From positions 37,171,047 through 37,235,046 of the forward strand of contig OZ024748.1 of assembly GCA_964016885.1 (NCBI GenBank): a stretch of DNA of 64,000 bases, read 5' to 3'. Of this stretch, positions 51,231 through 63,566 are shown one piece after another. Source of the DNA: Eledone cirrhosa. Taxonomy: Eukaryota; Mollusca; Cephalopoda; Octopoda; Eledonidae. The translations under genes and the position numbers were made by a program. Position 1 is the first letter of the stretch. Each line of letters begins with the position of its first letter. The notes under the pieces were generated by a model. It worked only from the letters and a program-made list of their open reading frames with translations. It was not told where the DNA came from and made no database searches.

Positions 51231-54200
51231 GTTAAACTACCTCTAGATCTAGTATGACAATGTCAGTGTCAGTGTTAACTACCACAAGATCTAGTATGAC
51301 AATGTCAGTGTCAGTGTTAACTACCTCTAAATCCGGTATGACAATGTCCGTGTCAGTGTTAACTACCACTAGATCTAGTATGACAATGTCAGTGTCAGTG
51401 TTAACTACCTCAAGATCTAGTGTGACAATGTTAGTGTCAGTGTTAACTACCTCTAGATCTAGTATGACAATGTCAGTGTCAGTGTTAACTACCACTAGAT
51501 CTAGTATGACAATGTCAGAGTTAACTACCTCTAGATCTAGTATGACAATGTCAGTGTCAGTGTTAACTACCTCTAGATCTAGTATGACAATGTCAGTGTC
51601 AGTGTTAACTACCTCTAGATCTAGTATGACAATGTCAGTGTCAGTGTTAACTACCTCTAGATCTAGTATGACAATGTCAGTGTCAGTGTTAACTACCACA
51701 AGATCTAGTGTGACAATGTTAGTGTCAGTGTTAACTACCTCTAGATATAGTATGACAATGTCAGTGTCAGTGTTTACTACCTCTAGATCCAGTATGACAA
51801 TGTTAGTGTCAGTGTTAACTACCTCTAGATCTAGTGTGACAATGTTAGTGTCAGTGTTAACTACCTCTAGATATAGTATGACAATGTTAGTGTCAGTGTT
51901 AACTACCTCTAGATCTAGTATGACAATGTTAGTGTCAGTGTTAACTACCTCTAGATCTAGTGTGACAATGTCAGTGTCAGTGTTAACTACCTCTAGATCT
52001 AGTATGACAATGTTAGTGTCAGTGTTAACTATCTCTAGATCTAGTGTGACAATGTTAGTGTCAGTGTTAACTACCTCTAGATATAGTATGACAATGTCAG
52101 TGTCAGTGTTAACTACCTCTAGATCTAGTATGACAATGTCAGTGTCAGTGTTAACTACCTCTAGATCTAGTATGACAATGTCAGTGTCAGTGTTAACTAC
52201 CTCTAGATCTAGTATGACAATGTCAGTGTCAGTGTTAACTACCACAAGATCTAGTATGACAATGTCAGTGTCAGTGTTAACTACCTCTAAATCTGGTATG
52301 ACAATGTACGTGTCAGTGTTAACTACCACTAGATCTAGTATGACAATGTCAGTGTCAGTGTTAACTACCTCAAGATCTAGTGTGACAATGTTAGTGTCAG
52401 TGTTAACTACCTCTAGATCTAGTATGACAATGTCAGTGTCAGTGTTAACTACCACTAGATCTAGTATGTCAATGTCAGAGTTAACTACCTCTAGATCTAG
52501 TATGACAATGTCAGTGTCAGTGTTAACTACCTCTAGATCTAGTATGACAATGTCAGTGTCAGTGTTAACTACCTCTAGATCTAGTATGACAATGTCAGTG
52601 TCAGTGTTAACTACCTCTAGATCTAGTGTGACAATGTCAGTGTCAGTGTTAACTACCTCTAGATCTAGTATGACAATGTTAGTGTCAGTGTTAACTATCT
52701 CTAGATCTAGTGTGACAATGTTAGTGTCAGTGTTAACTACCTCTAGATATAGTATGACAATGTCAGTGTCAGTGTTAACTACCTCTAGATCTAGTATGAC
52801 AATGTCAGTGTCAGTGTTAACTACCACAATATCTAGTGTGACAATGTTAGTGTCAGTGTTAACTACCTCTAGATATAGTATGACAATGTCAGTGTCAGTG
52901 TTTACTACCTCTAGATCTAGTATGACAATGTTAGTGTCAGTGTTAACTACCTCTAGATCTAGTGTGACAATGTTAGTGTCAGTGTTAACTACCTCTAGAT
53001 ATAGTATGACAATGTCAGTGTCAGTGTTAACTACCTCTAGATCTAGTATGACAATGTCAGTGTCAGTGTTAACTACCACAATATCTAGTGTGACAATGTT
53101 AGTGTCAGTGTTAACTACCTCTAGATATAGTATGACAATGTCAGTGTCAGTGTTTACTACCTCTAGATCTAGTATGACAATGTTAGTGTCAGTGTTAACT
53201 ACCTCTAGATCTAGTATGATAATGTTAGTGTCAGTGTTAACTACCACTAGATCTAGTATGACAATGTCAGTGGCAGGGTTAACTACCTCAAGATCTAGTG
53301 TGACAATGTCAGTGTCAGTGTTAACTACCTCTAGATCTAGTATGACAATGTCAGTGTCAGTGTTAACTACCTCTAGATCTAGTATGACAATGTTAGTGTC
53401 AGTGTTAACTACCTCTAGATCTAGTATGACAATGTTAGTGTCAGTGTTAACTACCTCTAGATCTAGTGTGACAATGTTAGTGTCAGTGTTAACTACCTCA
53501 AGATCTAGTGTGACAATGTTAGTGTCATTGTTAACTACCTCTAGTTATAGTATGACAATGTTAGTGTCAGTGTTAACTACCTGTAGATCTAGTATGACAA
53601 TATCAGTGTCAGTGTTAACTATCTCTAGATCTAGTATGACAATGTTAGTGTCAGTGTTATCTACCTCTAGATCTAGTATGACAATGTCAGTGTCAGTGTT
53701 AACTACCTCTAGATCTAGTATGACAATGTTAGTGTCAGTGTTAACTATCTCTAGATCTAGTGTGACAATGTTAGTGTCAGTGTTAACTACCACAATATCT
53801 AGTGTGACAATGTTAGTGTCAGTGTTAACTACCTCTAGATATAGTATGACAATGTCAGTGTCAGTGTTTACTACCTCTAGATCTAGTATGACAATGTTAG
53901 TGTCAGTGTTAACTACCTCTAGATCTAGTGTGACAATGTTAGTGTCAGTGTTAACTACCTCTAGATCTAGTATGACAATGTCAGTGTCAGTGTTAACTAC
54001 CTCTAGATCTAGTATGACAATGTCAGTGTCATGGTTAACTACCTCTAGATCTAGTGTGACAATGTTAGTGTCAGTGTTAACTACCACTAGATCTAGTATG
54101 ACAATGTCAGTGTCAGTGTTAACTACCTCTAGATCTAGTATGACAATGTTAGTGTCAGTGTTAACTACCACTAGATCTAGTATGACAATGTCAGTGTCAG

Positions 54201-54832
54201 GGTTAACTACCTCAAGATCTAGTGTGACAATGTTAGTGTCAGTGTTAACTACCTCTAGATCTAGTATGACAATGTTAGTGTCAGTGTTAACTACCACTAG
54301 ATCTAGTATGACAATGTCAGTGGCAGGGTTAACTACCTCACGATCTAGTGTGACAATGTCAGTGTCAGTGTTAACTACCTCTAGATCTAGTATGACAATG
54401 TCAGTGTCAGTGTTAACTACCTCTAGATCTAGTATGACAATGTTAGTGTCAGTGTTAACTACCTCTAGATCTAGTATGACAATGTTAGTGTCAGTGTTAA
54501 CTACCTCTAGATCTAGTGTGACAATGTTAGTGTCAGTGTTAACTACCTCAAGATCTATTGTGACAATGTTAGTGTCATTGTTAACTACCTCTAGTTATAG
54601 TATGACAATGTTAGTGTCAGTGTTAACTACCTGTAGATCTAGTATGACAATATCAGTGTCAGTGTTAACTACCTCTTTGATCTAGTATGACAATGTTAGT
54701 GTCAGTGTTATCTACCTCTAGATCTAGTATGACAATGTCAGTGTCAGTGTTAACTACCTCTAGATCTAGTGAGACGATGTTAGTGTCAGTGTTAACTACC
54801 TCTAGATCTAGTATGACAATGTCAGTGTCAGT
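51231..54832. repeat. HOR block, family B, 3,602 bp (86 monomers)
   Basis: Copy of the preceding block lacking exactly 168 bp, four monomers, near 51.66 kb. CTCTTTGATC at 54673-54682 is 3,602 bp after the previous one. The head now reads AAATCCGG in place of AAATCTGG, a change kept in all later heads. Confidence 0.9.
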
Positions 54833-57800
54833 GTTAAACTACCTCTAGATCTAGTATGACAATGTCAGTGTCAGTGTTAACTACCACAAGATCTAGTATG
54901 ACAATGTCAGTGTCAGTGTTAACTACCTCTAAATCCGGTATGACAATGTCCGTGTCAGTGTTAACTACCACTAGATCTAGTATGACAATGTCAGTGTCAG
55001 TGTTAACTACCTCAAGATCTAGTGTGACAATGTTAGTGTCAGTGTTAACTACCTCTAGATCTAGTATGACAATGTCAGTGTCAGTGTTAACTACCACTAG
55101 ATCTAGTATGACAATGTCAGAGTTAACTACCTCTAGATCTAGTATGACAATGTCAGTGTCAGTGTTAACTACCTCTAGATCTAGTATGACAATGTCAGTG
55201 TCAGTGTTAACTACCTCTAGATCTAGTATGACAATGTCAGTGTCAGTGTTAACTACCTCTAGATCTAGTGTGACAATGTCAGTGTCAGTGTTAACTACCT
55301 CTAGATCTAGTATGACAATGTTAGTGTCAGTGTTAACTATCTCTAGATCTAGTGTGACAATGTTAGTGTCAGTGTTAACTACCTCTAGATATAGTATGAC
55401 AATGTCAGTGTCAGTGTTAACTACATCTAGATCTAGTATGACAATGTCAGTGTCAGTGTTAACTACCACAAGATCTAGTGTGACAATGTTAGTGTCAGTG
55501 TTAACTACCTCTAGATATAGTATGACAATGTCAGTGTCAGTGTTTACTACCTCTAGATCCAGTATGACAATGTTAGTGTCAGTGTTAACTACCTCTAGAT
55601 CTAGTGTGACAATGTTAGTGTCAGTGTTAACTACCTCTAGATATAGTATGACAATGTTAGTGTCAGTGCTAACTACCTCTAGATATAGTATGACAATGTC
55701 AGTGTCAGTGTTTACTACCTCTAGATCTAGTATGACAATGTTAGTGTCAGTGTTAACTACCTCTAGATCTAGTATGACAATGTTAGTGTCAGTGTTAACT
55801 ATCTCTAGATCTAGTGTGACAATGTTAGTGTCAGTGTTAACTACCTCTAGATATAGTATGACAATGTCAGTGTCAGTGTTAACTACCTCTAGATCTAGTA
55901 TGACAATGTCAGTGTCAGTGTTAACTACCTCTAGATCTAGTATGACAATGTCAGTGTCAGTGTTAACTACCTCTAGATCTAGTATGACAATGTCAGTGTC
56001 AGTGTTAACTACCACAAGATCTAGTATGACAATGTCAGTGTCAGTGTTAACTACCTCTAAATCTGGTATGACAATGTACGTGTCAGTGTTAACTACCACT
56101 AGATCTAGTATGACAATGTCAGTGTCAGTGTTAACTACCTCTAGATCTAGTATGACAATGTCAGTGTCAGTGTTAACTACCACTAGATCTCGTATGTCAA
56201 TGTCAGAGTTAACTACCTCTAGATCTAGTATGACAATGTCAGTGTCAGTGTTAACTACCTCTAGATCTAGTATGACAATGTCAGTGTCAGTGTTAACTAC
56301 CTCTAGATCTAGTATGACAATGTCAGTGTCAGTGTTAACTACCTCTAGATCTAGTGTGACAATGTCAGTGTCAGTGTTAACTACCTCTAGATCTAGTATG
56401 ACAATGTCAGTGTCAGTGTTAACTACCACTAGATCTAGTATGTCAATGTCAGAGTTAACTACCTCTAGATCTAGTATGACAATGTCAGTGTCAGTGTTAA
56501 CTACCTCTAGATCTAGTATGACAATGTCAGTGTCAGTGTTAACTACCACTAGATCTAGTATGACAATGTCAGTGTCAGTGTTAACTACCTCAAGATCTAG
56601 TGTGACAATGTTAGTGTCAGTGTTAACTACCTCTAGATCTAGTATGACAATGTCAGTGTCAGTGTTAACTACCACTAGATCTAGTATGTCAATGTCAGAG
56701 TTAACTACCTCTAGATCTAGTATGACAATGTCAGTGTCAGTGTTAACTACCTCTAGATCTAGTATGACAATGTCAGTGTCAGTGTTAACTACCTCTAGAT
56801 CTAGTATGACAATGTCAGTGTCAGTGTTAACTACCTCTAGATCTAGTGTGACAATGTCAGTGTCAGTGTTAACTACCTCTAGATCTAGTATGACAATGTT
56901 AGTGTCAGTGTTAACTATCTCTAGATCTAGTGTGACAATGTTAGTGTCAGTGTTAACTACCTCTAGATATAGTATGACAATGTCAGTGTCAGTGTTAACT
57001 ACCTCTAGATCTAGTATGACAATGTCAGTGTCAGTGTTAACTACCACAATATCTAGTGTGACAATGTTAGTGTCAGTGTTAACTACCTCTAGATATAGTA
57101 TGACAATGTCAGTGTCAGTGTTTACTACCTCTAGATCTAGTATGACAATGTTAGTGTCAGTGTTAACTACCTCTAGATCTAGTGTGACAATGTTAGTGTC
57201 AGTGTTAACTACCTCTAGATATAGTATGACAATGTCAGTGTCAGTGTTAACTACCTCTAGATCTAGTATGACAATGTCAGTGTCAGTGTTAACTACCACA
57301 ATATCTAGTGTGACAATGTTAGTGTCAGTGTTAACTACCTCTAGATATAGTATGACAATGTCAGTGTCAGTGTTTACTACCTCTAGATCTAGTATGACAA
57401 TGTTAGTGTCAGTGTTAACTACCTCTAGATCTAGTATGATAATGTTAGTGTCAGTGTTAACTACCACTAGATCTAGTATGACAATGTCAGTGGCAGGGTT
57501 AACTACCTCAAGATCTAGTGTGACAATGTCAGTGTCAGTGTTAACTACCTCTAGATCTAGTATGACAATGTCAGTGTCAGTGTTAACTACCTCTAGATCT
57601 AGTATGACAATGTTAGTGTCAGTGTTAACTACCTCTAGATCTAGTATGACAATGTTAGTGTCAGTGTTAACTACCTCTAGATCTAGTGTGACAATGTTAG
57701 TGTCAGTGTTAACTACCTCAAGATCTAGTGTGACAATGTTAGTGTCATTGTTAACTACCTCTAGTTATAGTATGACAATGTTAGTGTCAGTGTTAACTAC

Positions 57801-59052
57801 CTGTAGATCTAGTATGACAATATCAGTGTCAGTGTTAACTATCTCTAGATCTAGTATGACAATGTTAGTGTCAGTGTTATCTACCTCTAGATCTAGTATG
57901 ACAATGTCAGTGTCAGTGTTAACTACCTCTAGATCTAGTATGACAATGTTAGTGTCAGTGTTAACTATCTCTAGATCTAGTGTGACAATGTTAGTGTCAG
58001 TGTTAACTACCACAATATCTAGTGTGACAATGTTAGTGTCAGTGTTAACTACCTCTAGATATAGTATGACAATGTCAGTGTCAGTGTTTACTACCTCTAG
58101 ATCTAGTATGACAATGTTAGTGTCAGTGTTAACTACCTCTAGATCTAGTGTGACAATGTTAGTGTCAGTGTTAACTACCTCTAGATCTAGTATGACAATG
58201 TCAGTGTCAGTGTTAACTACCTCTAGATCTAGTATGACAATGTCAGTGTCATGGTTAACTACCTCTAGATCTAGTGTGACAATGTTAGTGTCAGTGTTAA
58301 CTACCACTAGATCTAGTATGACAATGTCAGTGTCAGTGTTAACTACCTCTAGATCTAGTATGACAATGTTAGTGTCAGTGTTAACTACCACTAGATCTAG
58401 TATGACAATGTCAGTGTCAGGGTTAACTACCTCAAGATCTAGTGTGACAATGTTAGTGTCAGTGTTAACTACCTCTAGATCTAGTATGACAATGTTAGTG
58501 TCAGTGTTAACTACCACTAGATCTAGTATGACAATGTCAGTGGCAGGGTTAACTACCTCACGATCTAGTGTGACAATGTCAGTGTCAGTGTTAACTACCT
58601 CTAGATCTAGTATGACAATGTCAGTGTCAGTGTTAACTACCTCTAGATCTAGTATGACAATGTTAGTGTCAGTGTTAACTACCTCTAGATCTAGTATGAC
58701 AATGTTAGTGTCAGTGTTAACTACCTCTAGATCTAGTGTGACAATGTTAGTGTCAGTGTTAACTACCTCAAGATCTATTGTGACAATGTTAGTGTCATTG
58801 TTAACTACCTCTAGTTATAGTATGACAATGTTAGTGTCAGTGTTAACTACCTGTAGATCTAGTATGACAATATCAGTGTCAGTGTTAACTACCTCTTTGA
58901 TCTAGTATGACAATGTTAGTGTCAGTGTTATCTACCTCTAGATCTAGTATGACAATGTCAGTGTCAGTGTTAACTACCTCTAGATCTAGTGAGACGATGT
59001 TAGTGTCAGTGTTAACTACCTCTAGATCTAGTATGACAATGTCAGTGTCAGT
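54833..59052. repeat. HOR block, family B, 4,220 bp (101 monomers)
   Basis: Fits 101 monomers with four 36-bp units and two extra bases. Compared with the preceding block the middle is expanded around 56.1-56.8 kb, where the 36-bp unit with ATGTCAATG appears three times. ATCTCGTATG near 56,188 and CTACATCTAG near 55,422 are shared only with the next block. CTCTTTGATC is at 58893-58902. Confidence 0.88.
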
Positions 59053-62000
59053 GTTAAACTACCTCTAGATCTAGTATGACAATGTCAGTGTCAGTGTTAA
59101 CTACCACAAGATCTAGTATGACAATGTCAGTGTCAGTGTTAACTACCTCTAAATCCGGTATGACAATGTCCGTGTCAGTGTTAACTACCACTAGATCTAG
59201 TATGACAATGTCAGTGTCAGTGTTAACTACCTCAAGATCTAGTGTGACAATGTTAGTGTCAGTGTTAACTACCTCTAGATCTAGTATGACAATGTCAGTG
59301 TCAGTGTTAACTACCACTAGATCTAGTATGACAATGTCAGAGTTAACTACCTCTAGATCTAGTATGACAATGTCAGTGTCAGTGTTAACTACCTCTAGAT
59401 CTAGTATGACAATGTCAGTGTCAGTGTTAACTACCTCTAGATCTAGTATGACAATGTCAGTGTCAGTGTTAACTACCTCTAGATCTAGTGTGACAATGTC
59501 AGTGTCAGTGTTAACTACCTCTAGATCTAGTATGACAATGTTAGTGTCAGTGTTAACTATCTCTAGATCTAGTGTGACAATGTTAGTGTCAGTGTTAACT
59601 ACCTCTAGATATAGTATGACAATGTCAGTGTCAGTGTTAACTACATCTAGATCTAGTATGACAATGTCAGTGTCAGTGTTAACTACCACAAGATCTAGTG
59701 TGACAATGTTAGTGTCAGTGTTAACTACCTCTAGATATAGTATGACAATGTCAGTGTCAGTGTTTACTACCTCTAGATCCAGTATGACAATGTTAGTGTC
59801 AGTGTTAACTACCTCTAGATCTAGTGTGACAATGTTAGTGTCAGTGTTAACTACCTCTAGATATAGTATGACAATGTTAGTGTCAGTGCTAACTACCTCT
59901 AGATATAGTATGACAATGTCAGTGTCAGTGTTTACTACCTCTAGATCTAGTATGACAATGTTAGTGTCAGTGTTAACTACCTCTAGATCTAGTATGACAA
60001 TGTTAGTGTCAGTGTTAACTATCTCTAGATCTAGTGTGACAATGTTAGTGTCAGTGTTAACTACCTCTAGATATAGTATGACAATGTCAGTGTCAGTGTT
60101 AACTACCTCTAGATCTAGTATGACAATGTCAGTGTCAGTGTTAACTACCTCTAGATCTAGTATGACAATGTCAGTGTCAGTGTTAACTACCTCTAGATCT
60201 AGTATGACAATGTCAGTGTCAGTGTTAACTACCACAAGATCTAGTATGACAATGTCAGTGTCAGTGTTAACTACCTCTAAATCTGGTATGACAATGTACG
60301 TGTCAGTGTTAACTACCACTAGATCTAGTATGACAATGTCAGTGTCAGTGTTAACTACCTCTAGATCTAGTATGACAATGTCAGTGTCAGTGTTAACTAC
60401 CACTAGATCTCGTATGTCAATGTCAGAGTTAACTACCTCTAGATCTAGTATGACAATGTCAGTGTCAGTGTTAACTACCTCTAGATCTAGTATGACAATG
60501 TCAGTGTCAGTGTTAACTACCTCTAGATCTAGTATGACAATGTCAGTGTCAGTGTTAACTACCTCTAGATCTAGTGTGACAATGTCAGTGTCAGTGTTAA
60601 CTACCTCTAGATCTAGTATGACAATGTCAGTGTCAGTGTTAACTACCACTAGATCTAGTATGTCAATGTCAGAGTTAACTACCTCTAGATCTAGTATGAC
60701 AATGTCAGTGTCAGTGTTAACTACCTCTAGATCTAGTATGACAATGTCAGTGTCAGTGTTAACTACCACTAGATCTAGTATGACAATGTCAGTGTCAGTG
60801 TTAACTACCTCAAGATCTAGTGTGACAATGTTAGTGTCAGTGTTAACTACCTCTAGATCTAGTATGACAATGTCAGTGTCAGTGTTAACTACCACTAGAT
60901 CTAGTATGTCAATGTCAGAGTTAACTACCTCTAGATCTAGTATGACAATGTCAGTGTCAGTGTTAACTACCTCTAGATCTAGTATGACAATGTCAGTGTC
61001 AGTGTTAACTACCTCTAGATCTAGTATGACAATGTCAGTGTCAGTGTTAACTACCTCTAGATCTAGTGTGACAATGTCAGTGTCAGTGTTAACTACCTCT
61101 AGATCTAGTATGACAATGTTAGTGTCAGTGTTAACTATCTCTAGATCTAGTGTGACAATGTTAGTGTCAGTGTTAACTACCTCTAGATATAGTATGACAA
61201 TGTCAGTGTCAGTGTTAACTACCTCTAGATCTAGTATGACAATGTCAGTGTCAGTGTTAACTACCACAATATCTAGTGTGACAATGTTAGTGTCAGTGTT
61301 AACTACCTCTAGATATAGTATGACAATGTCAGTGTCAGTGTTTACTACCTCTAGATCTAGTATGACAATGTTAGTGTCAGTGTTAACTACCTCTAGATCT
61401 AGTGTGACAATGTTTGTGTCAGTGTTAACTACCACTAGATCTAGTATGACAATGTCAGTGTCAGGGTTAACTACCTCAAGATCTAGTGTGACAGTGTTAG
61501 TGTCAGTGTTAACTACCTCTAGATCTAGTATGACAATGTTAGTGTCAGTGTTAACTACCACTAGATCTAGTATGACAATGTCAGTGGCAGGGTTAACTAC
61601 CTCAAGATCTAGTGTGACAATGTCAGTGTCAGTGTTAACTACCTCTAGATCTAGTATGACAATGTCAGTGTCAGTGTTAACTACCTCTAGATCTAGTATG
61701 ACAATGTTAGTGTCAGTGTTAACTACCTCTAGATCTAGTATGACAATGTTAGTGTCAGTGTTAACTACCTCTAGATCTAGTGTGACAATGTTAGTGTCAG
61801 TGTTAACTACCTCAAGATCTAGTGTGACAATGTTAGTGTCATTGTTAACTACCTCTAGTTATAGTATGACAATGTTAGTGTCAGTGTTAACTACCTGTAG
61901 ATCTAGTATGACAATATCAGTGTCAGTGTTAACTATCTCTAGATCTAGTATGACAATGTTAGTGTCAGTGTTATCTACCTCTAGATCTAGTATGACAATG

Positions 62001-63566
62001 TCAGTGTCAGTGTTAACTACCTCTAGATCTAGTATGACAATGTTAGTGTCAGTGTTAACTATCTCTAGATCTAGTGTGACAATGTTAGTGTCAGTGTTAA
62101 CTACCACAATATCTAGTGTGACAATGTTAGTGTCAGTGTTAACTACCTCTAGATATAGTATGACAATGTCAGTGTCAGTGTTTACTACCTCTAGATCTAG
62201 TATGACAATGTTAGTGTCAGTGTTAACTACCTCTAGATCTAGTGTGACAATGTTAGTGTCAGTGTTAACTACCTCTAGATCTAGTATGACAATGTCAGTG
62301 TCAGTGTTAACTACCTCTAGATCTAGTATGACAATGTCAGTGTCATGGTTAACTACCTCTAGATCTAGTGTGACAATGTTAGTGTCAGTGTTAACTACCA
62401 CTAGATCTAGTATGACAATGTCAGTGTCAGTGTTAACTACCTCTAGATCTAGTATGACAATGTTAGTGTCAGTGTTAACTACCACTAGATCTAGTATGAC
62501 AATGTCAGTGTCAGGGTTAACTACCTCAAGATCTAGTGTGACAATGTTAGTGTCAGTGTTAACTACCTCTAGATCTAGTATGACAATGTTAGTGTCAGTG
62601 TTAACTACCACTAGATCTAGTATGACAATGTCAGTGGCAGGGTTAACTACCTCACGATCTAGTGTGACAATGTCAGTGTCAGTGTTAACTACCTCTAGAT
62701 CTAGTATGACAATGTCAGTGTCAGTGTTAACTACCTCTAGATCTAGTATGACAATGTCAGTGTCATGGTTAACTACCTCTAGATCTAGTGTGACAATGTT
62801 AGTGTCAGTGTTAACTACCACTAGATCTAGTATGACAATGTCAGTGTCAGTGTTAACTACCTCTAGATCTAGTATGACAATGTTAGTGTCAGTGTTAACT
62901 ACCACTAGATCTAGTATGACAATGTCAGTGTCAGGGTTAACTACCTCAAGATCTAGTGTGACAATGTTAGTGTCAGTGTTAACTACCTCTAGATCTAGTA
63001 TGACAATGTTAGTGTCAGTGTTAACTACCACTAGATCTAGTATGACAATGTCAGTGGCAGGGTTAACTACCTCACGATCTAGTGTGACAATGTCAGTGTC
63101 AGTGTTAACTACCTCTAGATCTAGTATGACAATGTCAGTGTCAGTGTTAACTACCTCTAGATCTAGTATGACAATGTTAGTGTCAGTGTTAACTACCTCT
63201 AGATCTAGTATGACAATGTTAGTGTCAGTGTTAACTACCTCTAGATCTAGTGTGACAATGTTAGTGTCAGTGTTAACTACCTCAAGATCTATTGTGACAA
63301 TGTTAGTGTCATTGTTAACTACCTCTAGTTATAGTATGACAATGTTAGTGTCAGTGTTAACTACCTGTAGATCTAGTATGACAATATCAGTGTCAGTGTT
63401 AACTACCTCTTTGATCTAGTATGACAATGTTAGTGTCAGTGTTATCTACCTCTAGATCTAGTATGACAATGTCAGTGTCAGTGTTAACTACCTCTAGATC
63501 TAGTGAGACGATGTTAGTGTCAGTGTTAACTACCTCTAGATCTAGTATGACAATGTCAGTGTCAGT
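59053..63566. repeat. HOR block, family B, 4,514 bp (108 monomers)
   Basis: Copy of the 54833 block in its first two thirds, with the same private CTACATCTAG (near 59,642) and ATCTCGTATG (near 60,408). Around 61.38-61.50 kb it carries the TGTTTGTG and GACAGTG units otherwise seen in the 35332 and 38471 blocks. It also contains a 420-bp tandem duplication. CTCTTTGATC is at 63407-63416. Confidence 0.88.
62255..63177. repeat. 420-bp tandem duplication (10 monomers)
   Basis: Bases 62,255-62,757 match 62,675-63,177 line by line, so the period is 420 bp. The rare variants TCATGG (62,344 and 62,764) and CACGATC (62,654 and 63,074) are both doubled. The preceding blocks have a single copy, which dates the event after block duplication. 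Confidence 0.92.
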
